Below are positions 25,686 through 35,081 of a stretch of DNA of 64,000 nucleotides, in pieces. This DNA is from Anaeromassilibacillus senegalensis. GTDB lineage: Bacteria > Bacillota > Clostridia > Oscillospirales > Acutalibacteraceae. The stretch is from positions 1,054,001 through 1,118,000 of the forward strand of contig NZ_JAFBIT010000001.1 of NCBI RefSeq assembly GCF_021531715.1. Reading direction: 5' to 3'. The notes beneath the pieces were generated by a model, which did not search any database, was not told the DNA's origin, and saw only the letters and a program-made list of their open reading frames with translations. The stretch's first letter is position 1. Each line of letters starts with the position of its first letter. The position numbers and the translations under genes were made by a program.

Positions 25686-27262
25686 GGCAGTTTTTTCTCC
25701 CTGTATTCCGAAGGCGTCATGCCGACATGGCGCTTAAAGATTTTTGCAAAATAATTCGGATCATCGTAGCCGACCATCTCCGCGATATGATAGAGCTTTA
25801 GCTGCTTATCCATAAGCAGCTTCATCGAGTACTCGATGCGCAGCTCCGTGAGGTACTGGCCGATCGTCTTGCCCGTACGCTTTTTGAAGAGGCCGGAAAG
25901 ATATGTCGGCGTTAGAAACACGCTTTCTGCAAGCGATTTGACCGAGAGATTCTTATCCGCATAATTGGTGCGCATGATGCGCATCACCTGCAAAACCGCA
26001 GACCCGTTTTCGTCGTCTCTGCGGCAGAGATCCATCATATGATCCGCCCGTTCGACCATAAAATCGCTGAGTTCGGAAAGCGTCTCGATCGCCTGCATTC
26101 TGCTGATACAGTATGTAGCCGGGCCGCTCTCCCCCGCCTGCTTATCCGCATACATGCGGCGCTCGTATTCCTCATTCATCAGGTAGTCCAGCGAATAATA
26201 GATGTTCCGAATCTGCTCCGGATTCGCATCCGTCTGCACAGAAAGCACCCTGTAAATCTCGTCAAGCACATCGTGAACGCCCTTTTCATCCCGCTTGGAA
26301 AAGGCGCCTGAAAACAGCGCCAGCAGATTCTTGTCAAAACTGACCGGTACAGCCGGACGGTCAGATGCCTGCACAGCGCACTTTCCCCAGCCCTTGAAGA
26401 AAAGCTCGCGCATGCAGCCCTGCAAGCAGGCGTAGGAGCGGTGAAGCTCCATCTTATTCAGTACACAGGGACCGCAAGCCATGAAAAAGCGTCTGTCACG
26501 CACGCAAAGCCCGGATATGGCCGCACGCAGCGTCTGCAGAAACGCACAGTCGTCGCCGATTTCCTCCCGCCCGCCGCTGAGCAGGATATAGAAGCTTCGG
26601 TCATCCAGAAAAGCGCCGTAAACCGTTCCGCCGCACGCCAAGGGTGGCATATGCTCCAGCGCCGCGGTGAGTTCCTTCTGCACCGCGCTGGTGTTCGGAA
26701 CGCTGCTGTCCGCGCGCAGTACACAGAACCGGTATGCTTCAAACGGCCTTGGAAAAAGGCCGGAAAGCGCTACGCTTTTATCAAAGTTCTCCGGGTAATC
26801 GTTATGTGCCAGCGCATGCAGTACCACCTGCCCCAGAAAATCGCGGCTCTCCTCCAGCATCTCGTCTGCCGAAGCTTTTTTCCGCAGCTGTGTACAAGCC
26901 GCCGCGGCTTTCCGCACTGCTGCAGCCAGCAGCTCCGGAGAAACGGGTTTTTCAATATAGTCTACGGCGCCCAGCGAAATGGCCGCCTTCAGGTATTCCT
27001 TATCCGAATAGCCGCTGATAAAAATAATCTGGCAGTCCGGGTATTTCTCGTGAATCTGCGTACACATCTCGATGCCGCCCATACCGCGCATACGAATATC
27101 GGACAGCACAATATTGGGCCGGAACATCTCACAGACGGAAAGCGCCTCCTGCGCACTTTCCGCACTCTGCACCATATCGATTCCAAGGCTTTCCCAATCC
27201 ATATGCCGCATCAGGCCATTGCGTATGGTCCTTTCGTCGTCAACAATCAGCAGCTTAATCAT
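25682..27262 (-). CDS. AraC-type response regulator, YesN type
   Basis: The 526-residue protein has a receiver domain (VDDERTIRNG, phospho-acceptor Asp55 in IVLSDIRMRGMGG, conserved Lys in YIEKPVSPE). A long middle region follows. The C-terminal AraC double helix-turn-helix (about 425-526) includes KSLAESVFLTPTYLSGLFKKRTGKTIGQYLTELRI and IAEMVGYDDPNYFAKIFKRHVGMTPSEYR. It partners with the YesM-type kinase and most likely activates the adjacent ABC/GH operon through the repeats at 23676-23715. It is first in its operon, from a consensus promoter. Confidence 0.94.
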   Translation of the reverse strand: MIKLLIVDDERTIRNGLMRHMDWESLGIDMVQSAESAQEALSVCEMFRPNIVLSDIRMRGMGGIEMCTQIHEKYPDCQIIFISGYSDKEYLKAAISLGAVDYIEKPVSPELLAAAVRKAAAACTQLRKKASADEMLEESRDFLGQVVLHALAHNDYPENFDKSVALSGLFPRPFEAYRFCVLRADSSVPNTSAVQKELTAALEHMPPLACGGTVYGAFLDDRSFYILLSGGREEIGDDCAFLQTLRAAISGLCVRDRRFFMACGPCVLNKMELHRSYACLQGCMRELFFKGWGKCAVQASDRPAVPVSFDKNLLALFSGAFSKRDEKGVHDVLDEIYRVLSVQTDANPEQIRNIYYSLDYLMNEEYERRMYADKQAGESGPATYCISRMQAIETLSELSDFMVERADHMMDLCRRDDENGSAVLQVMRIMRTNYADKNLSVKSLAESVFLTPTYLSGLFKKRTGKTIGQYLTELRIEYSMKLLMDKQLKLYHIAEMVGYDDPNYFAKIFKRHVGMTPSEYREKKLP

Positions 27263-27342
27263 TACTCAACCCCTGCACGCCTTTGAGCGGTGTGCAGATC
27301 CTTCCTACAGTTACCGTGTCATTCTCACGGATAGTTAATAAT

Positions 27343-27371
27343 AGTATATCGGAAATTGGTTATTTTGTCAA
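27343..27371 (-). promoter_or_regulatory. Promoter of the two-component operon
   Basis: Leftward TTGACA (27366-27371), 17 bases, TATACT (27343-27348). Confidence 0.85.
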
Positions 27372-27417
27372 TTTAAACCCGTTTTATGTTGAAAAAATCC
27401 CTCTGACAAACGCAAAA

Positions 27418-27441
27418 CGGGTGCATCCTTCGATGCACCCG
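27418..27441 (-). terminator. Terminator of GH5 gene
   Basis: Leftward GGGTGCATC/GATGCACCC stem of 9 bp, extended by one C-G pair, with a 4-base loop, followed by GTTTTGCGTTT. Confidence 0.8.
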
Positions 27442-27460
27442 AAATCCACTATGCTTATTT

Positions 27461-28552
27461 TTACTGTCCGATCACTTCCGGCATCCAGCCCTTTTCGACA
27501 CACTTTCTGAAATCCCAGCCCGCAGGTTCAGAAATCAGCTTGTAGCTCCAGAAGAAGAAGCCGGCACTCTCATCCCATGCGGTAAGCTGCGCATCTGCCA
27601 TCATGCGGTAGGAGAGCTTTTTCTCCCACTCGGTCATTTCCGCCATGCCACGTGCGGGGTGGGAAATGCACCACTCGCCGACGACAACCGGGAAATGCTT
27701 TGACATTTCGCGGATATCCTGACGGTACTGGCCAAGCACCAGATCGACCATTTCCTTCGTCTCCATGGGCTCCGGCATCATCATATAGATGTGCGTGTCC
27801 AGCCAGACGTTCTTGAATTCCTCGGTCTGCATGAATTCCTTCCACATCTTGAAACGGAAACCGTCGTGGAACATGACGACCTTATCCTCTCTGAGATACT
27901 TACGGATTTCATGATACGCTTTCTTATAGAAGGAGCAGAGGAATTCAAACGGCACAGCGGCGCTGCCCGCAGCGTATTCGGGATCGACCGGCAGATAGCG
28001 GTTTTTGGTGTGTTCCCAAAGATCCGGGGAGATCGGCTCGTTCAGAATCTGCACGCCAAACAGAGCATCACGATCAGCATAGCGCGCGGAAAGCATACCC
28101 AGCACCTTGATGACGCGCATCTCATTTTCCGGCTTCTGCCAGAATTTACAGACGCCGCAGATACCGCCGTTGTCAAAGCCGTTCTGGCTGTCTGGTGCGG
28201 TGTGCAGGTCGATGAGAATTTTCAGCCCGGTTTCGTCCGCCCAGTCAAACGCTTTGTCAAGATACTCGATGCACGGCACATACGGATCGCAGAATGCCGG
28301 GTCATCGCCGAAAACAAAGTGCGGCACCGGAATGCGCACCGTGTTGAGGCCGTGCGCTTTGATCCACTCGAAGTCCTCCAGCGTGATGTATGTATCGCGG
28401 TGCTTCTTCAAGCGCGCTTCGAGCTCTTCGCGCGGCAGCATCCGGCACAGATCCGTCTCATCTTCCGCATTCACGCCCGCAAACAGCTCCGGATGCATCC
28501 ACTTCTCGAGCACAAGCCAGTTGCCGAGGTTGACGCCATGTATCTTATCCAT
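27461..28552 (-). CDS. GH5-family glycoside hydrolase
   Basis: The 363-residue TIM-barrel enzyme has GVNLGNWLVLEKWM at the start, TVRIPVPH, LIDLHTAPDSQNG, acid/base Glu172 in QILNEPIS and nucleophile Glu293 in VVVGEWCIS. The N-terminal GVNLGNWL-type and LHTAPGSQNG-like motifs resemble exo-beta-1,3-glucanases and related beta-glucosidases of GH5. No signal peptide: cytosolic. It has its own promoter and terminator but sits beside the YesMN genes and GH30/GH42 operon, so it probably takes part in the same beta-glucan or host-glycan breakdown. Confidence 0.88.
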   Translation of the reverse strand: MDKIHGVNLGNWLVLEKWMHPELFAGVNAEDETDLCRMLPREELEARLKKHRDTYITLEDFEWIKAHGLNTVRIPVPHFVFGDDPAFCDPYVPCIEYLDKAFDWADETGLKILIDLHTAPDSQNGFDNGGICGVCKFWQKPENEMRVIKVLGMLSARYADRDALFGVQILNEPISPDLWEHTKNRYLPVDPEYAAGSAAVPFEFLCSFYKKAYHEIRKYLREDKVVMFHDGFRFKMWKEFMQTEEFKNVWLDTHIYMMMPEPMETKEMVDLVLGQYRQDIREMSKHFPVVVGEWCISHPARGMAEMTEWEKKLSYRMMADAQLTAWDESAGFFFWSYKLISEPAGWDFRKCVEKGWMPEVIGQ

Positions 28553-28593
28553 AATTTCAGCACTCCTTATCGTGATATTTGTATCTATTATAG

Positions 28594-28621
28594 ATTATAA
28601 CGGAATTTCTCCCGGTTTCAA
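28594..28621 (-). promoter_or_regulatory. Promoter of GH5 gene
   Basis: Leftward TTGAAA (28616-28621), 16 bases, TATAAT (28594-28599). Confidence 0.75.
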
Positions 28622-28656
28622 GAGGACAGAAGTACGATTATCAGGAATTTTTGCAG

Positions 28657-28690
28657 AAAAAACGCCGTATGCAAGCGAGCATACGGCGTT
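28657..28690 (-). terminator. Terminator of ABC exporter operon
   Basis: AACGCCGTATGC and its exact complement (28661-28672, 28679-28690) with a 6-base loop; leftward U-run of six. Confidence 0.9.
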
Positions 28691-28701
28691 GGAATTTTGA
28701 A

Positions 28702-30288
28702 TCACAGCGCTTCAAAACGGCGTGCGCCCCAATGTGTCAGGAGCACATGCATCCCGGCGGATGCGGCACAGAGCAGCGCCGCGCAGAGCGCGAGGCAGAG
28801 CGTTGCGGGGAGCCCGGCGGCAGAGTACAGCAGGACAAAAATGCCGGCAAACAGAAGCATCACAAAGTAGCAGCCGAAAATTGTCAGCATAACAGATGCG
28901 GACTGCTTGCACGGGCCGGCCTCATTGATCCAGTCAAAGCGCGGCATCAACAGGTTCAGAACCAGCCCGACGACGCCGACGAACCAGCCAAACAGCACCG
29001 CTATACCGGCTGCAAGAATCGTATCCCAAATGCTGCAGCCGATGACAAAGCCGAGCACCAGCGCGCTGACCGCAGAAACCGGCAGCATGATGAGACAATG
29101 CATGCGCAGCTTGCCGAGCAGCACGATCCTGCCGCTGACCGGCAGGCTGCGGATCACCCAAAGGCTCTTGCCCTCAAGCGAAACAGACGGCGCGGAGATG
29201 CAGGACGTGGAAATGCAGAAGGAAAGCGCCAGCACCACGAATCCCGGCACGATCGGCCGTATCGGCTCCATCATGGCGAGCAGCTCCAGAAGCTTGCTTC
29301 TGAAAATCAGCGCCGCCACCGGCAGTGCGGCGATCAGAATTACACCAAGCCCCATATTCGTGAGGTAAACGGAGCTTGTCAGGAACTTACGCAGCTCCTT
29401 GTGGCTGATTGCACGAAGCGGTGACTGCACACGGGCATCGTTCCGCACGGCTTTGGAGCGGCGCACCCCGCCCGCCTGCCTGCCGCTGACGGTTTTGACA
29501 AACGAAGCGGCGAGCGCCCAGCAAACCAGCGCAAAAGCGGCGCCACACAGCAGGACGATCGAGAGCAGGCTCAGAATATCGCCGGTACACGCCTGTCCGA
29601 GCGCATACAACGGCCACACCGCCCCCTGAACCGCGGCGGCAATCTCCGCACCGTTCTGCGCGAGCTGCGTCAGGAGCGTGTTCGCATTTGTATAGATATA
29701 GAAATAAGCGACAAGAAACAGTACCATGTAAACGAGCGACGCAATCGCCTTGTTGCGGATGCGGGCCAAAAACTGGTGCAGCACCCAGCCGAGCGCACAG
29801 CAGAGCGCCTGCGCGAGCAGAATCAGCCCGATGGACGACAGCACCCAGCCGATGAGCTTCAAGGCCGTAACCCCGTAGAACACTCCGTACAGCACAAAGG
29901 CAGGCAGCAGCACTGCCAGCGTAAATGCGCCGGTCATAACGAGCAGCACCACCATGCGGCTGAGCAAAATCCACATCGGGCGGATCGGCATCGAAAGCAG
30001 AAGCTCGTTGTCCTTTGCGTCGTAGAGCTGCGTCTGCGTCATAAAGACACTGCCGAACACGGCGAACGCCACGGCGACAAGCCCAGCCAATGCAAAATAC
30101 AGCCAGTCGAGTCCCATATCACAGAACGCAATAAGCTGCGACCACATCGCAAAGAAGATGACCTCCATGCACAGCAGGACGAAGATCAGCAGGCCGATGA
30201 CCCAGGCGCCCGAGGCTTTCTTTTTCGAGCCGTTCTGCCGCATACGGAACAGCATGTTTTTCATCTGAATTCTCAATAAGGTTTTCAT
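28702..30288 (-). CDS. ABC-2-type exporter membrane protein
   Basis: The 528-residue polytopic protein has about twelve to fourteen hydrophobic segments. A basic cytosolic start (MKTLLRIQMKNMLFRMRQNGSKKK) leads into the first helix. The motif FMTQTQLYDAKDNELLLSMPIRPMWILLSRMVVLL is typical of putative ABC exporter permeases of Clostridia. It lies directly downstream of its ATPase gene (25 bases). ATG at 30288 follows AGGAGA. Substrate unknown; a lipid, peptide or drug export function is possible. Confidence 0.87.
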   Translation of the reverse strand: MKTLLRIQMKNMLFRMRQNGSKKKASGAWVIGLLIFVLLCMEVIFFAMWSQLIAFCDMGLDWLYFALAGLVAVAFAVFGSVFMTQTQLYDAKDNELLLSMPIRPMWILLSRMVVLLVMTGAFTLAVLLPAFVLYGVFYGVTALKLIGWVLSSIGLILLAQALCCALGWVLHQFLARIRNKAIASLVYMVLFLVAYFYIYTNANTLLTQLAQNGAEIAAAVQGAVWPLYALGQACTGDILSLLSIVLLCGAAFALVCWALAASFVKTVSGRQAGGVRRSKAVRNDARVQSPLRAISHKELRKFLTSSVYLTNMGLGVILIAALPVAALIFRSKLLELLAMMEPIRPIVPGFVVLALSFCISTSCISAPSVSLEGKSLWVIRSLPVSGRIVLLGKLRMHCLIMLPVSAVSALVLGFVIGCSIWDTILAAGIAVLFGWFVGVVGLVLNLLMPRFDWINEAGPCKQSASVMLTIFGCYFVMLLFAGIFVLLYSAAGLPATLCLALCAALLCAASAGMHVLLTHWGARRFEAL

Positions 30289-30313
30289 AATCTCTAAATC
30301 TCCTTGTCCGGCC

Positions 30314-31027
30314 TTATGCCTTCTCCTCCTCCAGCTCGAGGAACACCGTCTCGAGCGAGGAATCACCGCGCACCTCATCCATCGGGCCGTAGGCGATCAG
30401 CTTGCCGTTCTTGATGATGGCAACCTTGTTGCAGAGCTTCTCCGCCACTTCGAGCACGTGCGTCGAGAAGAAGATCGCGCCGCCCGCCGCGCAATGCTCC
30501 GCCATCAGGTTTTTAAGCTGGTGCGCCGCGACCGGGTCAAGCCCGACAAACGGCTCATCCATCAGGATCAGCTTCGGTTTATGGATCAGCGCCGCGATGA
30601 TTGCGATTTTCTGCTTCATGCCGTGCGAGCACTCCGAAATCGCGCCGCCGAGCGCATCTGTAATGCCGAGCAACGTGCCCAGCTCCTGGATGCGCGCTTC
30701 GCGATCCGCTTTGGAGACGCCGTACACGTCCGCCACAAAGTTCAGGTACTCGTAGCCCGTCAGAAATTCGTACATGTCCGGGTTGTCGGGTATGTAGGCC
30801 ATCACGCGCTTGCACTCGATCGGCTTTTCCCGGATGCTCATGCCGTCGATTGTGATCTCGCCGCTGTCCGGCGTGAGCAGGCCGCAGCACGCCTTGAGCG
30901 TCGTCGTCTTACCTGCGCCGTTGTGGCCGATAAAAGCGCAGATCTCCCCCGCCTCAAGGCTGAGACTGAGGTTGTCGACAGCCGTCTTGCTGCCGTACCG
31001 TTTGGTCAGATTTTGAATGTTCAGCAT
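30314..31027 (-). CDS. ABC transporter ATP-binding protein
   Basis: The 237-residue ATPase has Walker A GHNGAGKTT, Q-loop, a signature CSHGMKQKIAI (variant of LSGGQ), Walker B LILMDEPFVGLD and switch His in FFSTHVLEVAEKL. It resembles the CcmA/YhaQ-like class that drives ABC-2 exporters. ATG at 31027 follows AAGGAGAG; the longer open frame upstream runs through the promoter region. It forms the exporter with the membrane protein encoded next. Confidence 0.93.
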   Translation of the reverse strand: MLNIQNLTKRYGSKTAVDNLSLSLEAGEICAFIGHNGAGKTTTLKACCGLLTPDSGEITIDGMSIREKPIECKRVMAYIPDNPDMYEFLTGYEYLNFVADVYGVSKADREARIQELGTLLGITDALGGAISECSHGMKQKIAIIAALIHKPKLILMDEPFVGLDPVAAHQLKNLMAEHCAAGGAIFFSTHVLEVAEKLCNKVAIIKNGKLIAYGPMDEVRGDSSLETVFLELEEEKA

Positions 31028-31099
31028 TTTGATTCTCTCCTTTTTCATCGCTGAATTTTGCGGCAGTCCGCCGTCCTCTGCGGCGCGCCGCCCATCCTC

Positions 31100-31128
31100 A
31101 ATATACACACATCACCCTCGTTTGTCAA
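31100..31128 (-). promoter_or_regulatory. Promoter of ABC exporter operon
   Basis: Leftward TTGACA (31123-31128), 17 bases, TATATT (31100-31105). Confidence 0.82.
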
Positions 31129-31140
31129 TGTTTTGACAAC

Positions 31141-31180
31141 AAAAAATCCGGCGCAGTCCCGCATCGGAACGCACCGGATT
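31141..31180 (-). terminator. Terminator of flippase-like gene
   Basis: Leftward AATCCGGTGCG pairs with CGCCGGATT around a 16-base loop, followed by TTTTTTG. Confidence 0.8.
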
Positions 31181-31184
31181 CAAT

Positions 31185-32222
31185 TCAGTTGTTTGCCGCT
31201 TTGCGGCGCTTGCGGTTGTAGTGAAGCTGGTCAAACACCACCAGCAGCGCGCCGAGGATCACGATCAGATAATACGTGAAGAACCGCCAGACGAGCACTG
31301 CCGTATAAAGCACATCGCCGGACGAAAAATACGGCTTGAAGAACATCGAAAAGCCGAATTCCTGCGCACCGGACGCGCCGGGCAGCGGGACAAAACAGAC
31401 GGCAACCTGCAGCATCGTCTGCATACAGAGCAGCTCGAGGTACGGCGCATCGCAGGAAAACGCGCGGAACACGACGCACAAAACACTCATCTGAAGGACG
31501 ACCTGCGGGATCGAGAGCAGCACCGCGAGCAGGACATACCGCATCTTGCTCTTGAATTTCGCCGTGTAGGATGAAAAATCGTTCTCAAAGGTGCGCACCT
31601 TCTCGATAAACAACGCGCGCTTTTTCAAAAACGTGCATTTTTCCAAAAGACGGACAGCAAGGCCGCACAGGCCATGCAGTACCGGCGCACAGAACAGGAG
31701 CGGAATCACGATGATCCACAGACCGTTGATCAAAATACCCACAATGATGATGGGAATCAGATTCGGGCTTTCCGCGAGCAGCACGGGATACATATGAAGC
31801 AGCGAAAGCACGCTGCAAAATACAAAAGAAAACTGGTAGGCGAAAAACTTGACGAACAGCACCGCCGCGGAGTTGCCCGCCGAGACCTTATCGCGCAGCA
31901 GATAGACGATCTGCGCGGGCTGGCCGCCGGTGGAGCTCGGCGTGATATACGAATAGTAGATACCGATCAGCCCGATTTTCAGCGTCGTCCAGAAAGAAAC
32001 GCGCTCGCCCTGACAATGCAGCAGCAAACGGATAATCTCCCCCTCGAAAACGAGGAACACGCCGGTCAACAGAACAGCCAGTGCGACAAAGCCGAACGAA
32101 AGGTTTGCGATTACGGAAACCATGCCGACAAATTCTTGATTCACGAGGCCGAAAACGAGCAGAATCACAACCGTCAGGAGCACGTACAAAAGCCCCCACG
32201 GGATTTTTTTCTTTTCTCTCAT
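31185..32222 (-). CDS. Flippase-like integral membrane protein (LPG synthase TM domain family)
   Basis: The 345-residue protein has seven to eight helices and the UPF0104/lysylphosphatidylglycerol-synthase TM signature: IKIGLIGIYYSYITPSSTGGQPAQIVYLLRDK and, later, FVPLPGASGAQEFGFSMFF. It lacks the soluble aminoacyl-transferase domain of MprF, so it is the flippase half only. Relatives move modified lipids or polyprenyl glycans across the membrane. ATG at 32222 follows GGAGATTG; a TTG two codons upstream is less likely. It is monocistronic. Confidence 0.85.
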   Translation of the reverse strand: MREKKKIPWGLLYVLLTVVILLVFGLVNQEFVGMVSVIANLSFGFVALAVLLTGVFLVFEGEIIRLLLHCQGERVSFWTTLKIGLIGIYYSYITPSSTGGQPAQIVYLLRDKVSAGNSAAVLFVKFFAYQFSFVFCSVLSLLHMYPVLLAESPNLIPIIIVGILINGLWIIVIPLLFCAPVLHGLCGLAVRLLEKCTFLKKRALFIEKVRTFENDFSSYTAKFKSKMRYVLLAVLLSIPQVVLQMSVLCVVFRAFSCDAPYLELLCMQTMLQVAVCFVPLPGASGAQEFGFSMFFKPYFSSGDVLYTAVLVWRFFTYYLIVILGALLVVFDQLHYNRKRRKAANN

Positions 32223-32262
32223 GCGCAATCTCCTTGCAGAACGTGTGTTGCAATATGCAATC

Positions 32263-32291
32263 AGTATAGCACATCAGGAAAAGCATGGCAA
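32263..32291 (-). promoter_or_regulatory. Promoter of flippase-like gene
   Basis: Leftward TTGCCA (32286-32291), 17 bases, TATACT (32263-32268) with TGC extension. Confidence 0.8.
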
Positions 32292-32315
32292 GCCGCACGG
32301 CAGGAATTCAGAAAA

Positions 32316-32369
32316 AGGAAAGAAACGGCTGACCTTCTTCTGCAAAGTGCATCTGTAAGGTCAGCCGTT
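32316..32369 (-). terminator. Terminator of GH13 gene
   Basis: AACGGCTGACCTT and its exact complement (32324-32336, 32357-32369), a 20-base loop, then TTTCTTTCC leftward. Confidence 0.82.
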
Positions 32370-32382
32370 CGCTTTCAAAGAA

Positions 32383-34191
32383 TCAGCGCAGGCGGTAGAG
32401 ATTCGCCTCAAACGGGCGCAGAGCCTTTTCCGCTGTGCCATAGCTGCCGAGCAGCAGCGTTCCGTTCATTTCGACCGGCCGCTCCAGCTCGTGCGCGGAG
32501 AGGTTGATCTCCACGTAGTATTTGCCGTCTGCATCTTCACGGGTATAGCCGAAGAAGTCCTTCTGCTCCGGGCAGACCGGCACGAAATCGCCGTATACCA
32601 GCGTCTTGTTCTGCTTTCTCTGCGAAATGGCAGCACGGTAGAAATTCAAAATAGAATCCGGGTCTTTTTCCTCATCCGCGGCATTGACGGTATCGAAATT
32701 GTCGTTGAGACGCAGCCACGGCGTGCCTGTTGTAAAACCGCCGTTTGCATCCGACGTCCACTGCATCGGCGCACGGGTCTGATCACGTGTTCCGGGTGCG
32801 ACAAACCGGAACGCTTCTTCCTCGGTCTTGCCCTCGGAAAGAAGCTTCTTGTACATATTGATCGCTTCCACATCGCGGAATTCCGACGCGTGCTTGAACT
32901 CGACAAAACGCATTCCGAGCTCCTGACCCTCATAAATGAAGGTGGTGCCGCAGAGTGTCATCTCGAGCAGGGCGACCAGCTTCGCCGCCGGCTCGATTTC
33001 TCCTGGCTCGCGTGTAATCTTCGAAAGGAAGCGCGGCTGATCGTGGTTTTCAAACACAAGCGTCAGCCAGTTATCCGCATCCTGCGTACCCTGCGTCTTC
33101 ATGATATAATCTTTCAGGTAATTCAGATCATAGCGGTAGGTGCTGTATTTCGAGTGCCCCGGCGTGTCAAAATGGCTGAAGCAGAATGTGGTGTTCAGCT
33201 CCTTGCGGCTCGCGAGTGTCATGCTGACCTGCGTTGCCGCGCCAAGTCCGCAGCCCTCGCCGACCGTGTAACTGTCGTGCAGAGAGAATACTCTCCGGTT
33301 CAGTTCCTGCAGGTATTCATGCAAATGCGGTCCGTAAACATAGTTTTCGATGCCGGTGATGAAGCCCTCCTCGCCGTCCGGGAGACCCTCGAATTTCGAG
33401 ATCAGGTTGATAACGTCAAGGCGGAAGCCGTCGACGCCCTTATCCATCCACCAGTTGAGCATATCATAGACTTCCTCGCGAAGCTCCGGATTCTCCCAGT
33501 TGAGATCCATCTGCTTGCGGCTGAACAGATGCAGCGCCCACTCATCCAGCTCGGGATAATAATTCCATGCCGGCTCAGAGAAAAAGGACTGCCAGTTATT
33601 CGGCGGTGTTCCGTCTGCCTTGCCCTTTCTCCAGATATAATAATCTTTGTACTTTGAGGTCGGATCTTTCAGCGCTGCCTGGAACCACGGGTGCTCGTCC
33701 GAGGTGTGATTCAGCACCATGTCCATGATCAGCTTCATGCCGCGGGCATGAACACCCTCGAGAAGCCTGTCAAAATCCTCCATCGTGCCGTAATCCGCGT
33801 GGATCTTCCGGTAATCGCGGATATCATAGCCGTTGTCGTCATTCGGGGAATCGTAAATCGGACTGAGCCACACGATGTCCACGCCAAGCGCCTTCAGGTA
33901 ATCCAGCTTGGAATAGATTCCGTTCAGATCGCCGATGCCGTCTCCGTTGGAGTCACAGAAGCTCATCGGGTAAATCTGATACGCCACGGCTTCCTTCCAC
34001 CATTTCCGCTCATACGGCCCCTTCACCGGTACATGCAGCGGCAGAGCTGTCGCCTCAACACGCTTCCAAAAAGGCTCAAGCGCTTCGACCTCCTCCGGCG
34101 TAAATTCCTCAGCCGGCTTCAGCTTGCCCATCATCATCAAATTTTCCTGTGCAAACGGCTGTTTCAGCAGTTCCTTCCAATTGCTTCTCAA
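32383..34191 (-). CDS. GH13 alpha-glucosidase / oligo-1,6-glucosidase-like
   Basis: The 602-residue alpha-amylase-family enzyme starts its barrel at WWKEAVAYQIYPMSFCDSNGDGIGDL (about residue 63). Later come DMVLNHTSDEHPWF, nucleophile Asp in GFRLDVINL, acid Glu in TVGEGCGL and transition-state Asp in FENHDQPRF. It cleaves alpha-linked glucosides in the cytosol. About 60 residues precede the barrel, which is longer than usual for the oligo-1,6-glucosidase family. The start is taken as TTG 34191 after AAAGGGCG; a GTG at 34215 lacks a ribosome site. It is monocistronic. Confidence 0.88.
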   Translation of the reverse strand: MRSNWKELLKQPFAQENLMMMGKLKPAEEFTPEEVEALEPFWKRVEATALPLHVPVKGPYERKWWKEAVAYQIYPMSFCDSNGDGIGDLNGIYSKLDYLKALGVDIVWLSPIYDSPNDDNGYDIRDYRKIHADYGTMEDFDRLLEGVHARGMKLIMDMVLNHTSDEHPWFQAALKDPTSKYKDYYIWRKGKADGTPPNNWQSFFSEPAWNYYPELDEWALHLFSRKQMDLNWENPELREEVYDMLNWWMDKGVDGFRLDVINLISKFEGLPDGEEGFITGIENYVYGPHLHEYLQELNRRVFSLHDSYTVGEGCGLGAATQVSMTLASRKELNTTFCFSHFDTPGHSKYSTYRYDLNYLKDYIMKTQGTQDADNWLTLVFENHDQPRFLSKITREPGEIEPAAKLVALLEMTLCGTTFIYEGQELGMRFVEFKHASEFRDVEAINMYKKLLSEGKTEEEAFRFVAPGTRDQTRAPMQWTSDANGGFTTGTPWLRLNDNFDTVNAADEEKDPDSILNFYRAAISQRKQNKTLVYGDFVPVCPEQKDFFGYTREDADGKYYVEINLSAHELERPVEMNGTLLLGSYGTAEKALRPFEANLYRLR

Positions 34192-34237
34192 GTTAAATTC
34201 GCCCTTTCCGTGCACCGCACTAAATAGTTATATCAAA

Positions 34238-34266
34238 ATTGTAGCACAGTTTTTTGCAGATTACAA
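34238..34266 (-). promoter_or_regulatory. Promoter of GH13 gene
   Basis: Leftward TTGTAA (34261-34266), 17 bases, TACAAT (34238-34243) with TGC extension. Confidence 0.78.
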
Positions 34267-34281
34267 CACAGTTCTCCTGTT

Positions 34282-35049
34282 TTATGCACAGTAGTGATCC
34301 CAGATCAGCTTGAGGCCGTCCAGCAGCAGCGTATCGCTGAGAATAATTTCGCGGCGGCAGTGCTCCACCACGAGGCCTGCCAGTCCGCCGGTCGCGACGA
34401 CCGTGCAGCGTGCGCCAAGCTCCTCCTCGATGCGGTCGCAAAGCCCGTCCAGCATGCACGCCGTACCGAACACCATGCCGGACTGAATGCATTCCATCGT
34501 GTTGCGCCCGAGCACCTGCGGCGGCGCGTTCAGGCTGACGGAAGAAAGCTGCGCCGCGTGGCTGGTCAGCGCGTCGAGCGACGTGCCGACGCCCGGGATG
34601 ATCACGACGCCGCAAACTTCTCCCTCGGCGTTGAGTCCCGTCAGCGTTGTGGCGGTGCCCATATCGATCACGATGCACGGACACGGATACAGTTCCTTTG
34701 CCGCGACCGCGCCGACAACGAGATCCGCGCCGAGCGTGTTGGGCATATCGCGCCGCACCTTGAGATCCGGGACCGTCGCCGTGCTGACGATAAACGGTTC
34801 CACCTTCCAGACGCGGCGAATCGCACGCGCGAGGTTGTCCGTGAGGCGCGGCACGACGGAGCTCAGAATCGCGCCGTCAATCTGCGCCGTGTGTATATCA
34901 TATAAATGCAGGATACTGAGCATCGCCGCCGCGTATTCATCCTCCATGCGGGGCGGATTCGTCGCCATACGCGTGACAAAAAGCAGCTTGTCACCTTCGT
35001 ACACCCCAAGCGTAATATTTGTATTGCCGACATCCAAAGCCAACAGCAT
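34282..35049 (-). CDS. coaX: Type III pantothenate kinase
   Basis: The 255-residue ASKHA-fold kinase does the first step of coenzyme A synthesis, ATP-dependent phosphorylation of pantothenate. The phosphate-1 motif is LALDVGNTNITLGVYEG, and GADLVVGAVAAKELY and IVIDMGTATTLTGLN supply the catalytic and phosphate-2 sites. GGAGGAA lies 7 bases before ATG 35049; the frame remains open further upstream through a leader hairpin. Size is normal. It stands alone behind a palindrome-covered promoter. Confidence 0.95.
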   Translation of the reverse strand: MLLALDVGNTNITLGVYEGDKLLFVTRMATNPPRMEDEYAAAMLSILHLYDIHTAQIDGAILSSVVPRLTDNLARAIRRVWKVEPFIVSTATVPDLKVRRDMPNTLGADLVVGAVAAKELYPCPCIVIDMGTATTLTGLNAEGEVCGVVIIPGVGTSLDALTSHAAQLSSVSLNAPPQVLGRNTMECIQSGMVFGTACMLDGLCDRIEEELGARCTVVATGGLAGLVVEHCRREIILSDTLLLDGLKLIWDHYCA

Positions 35050-35081
35050 TTCAAATTCCTCCGATCCAACGAAATCGTATA

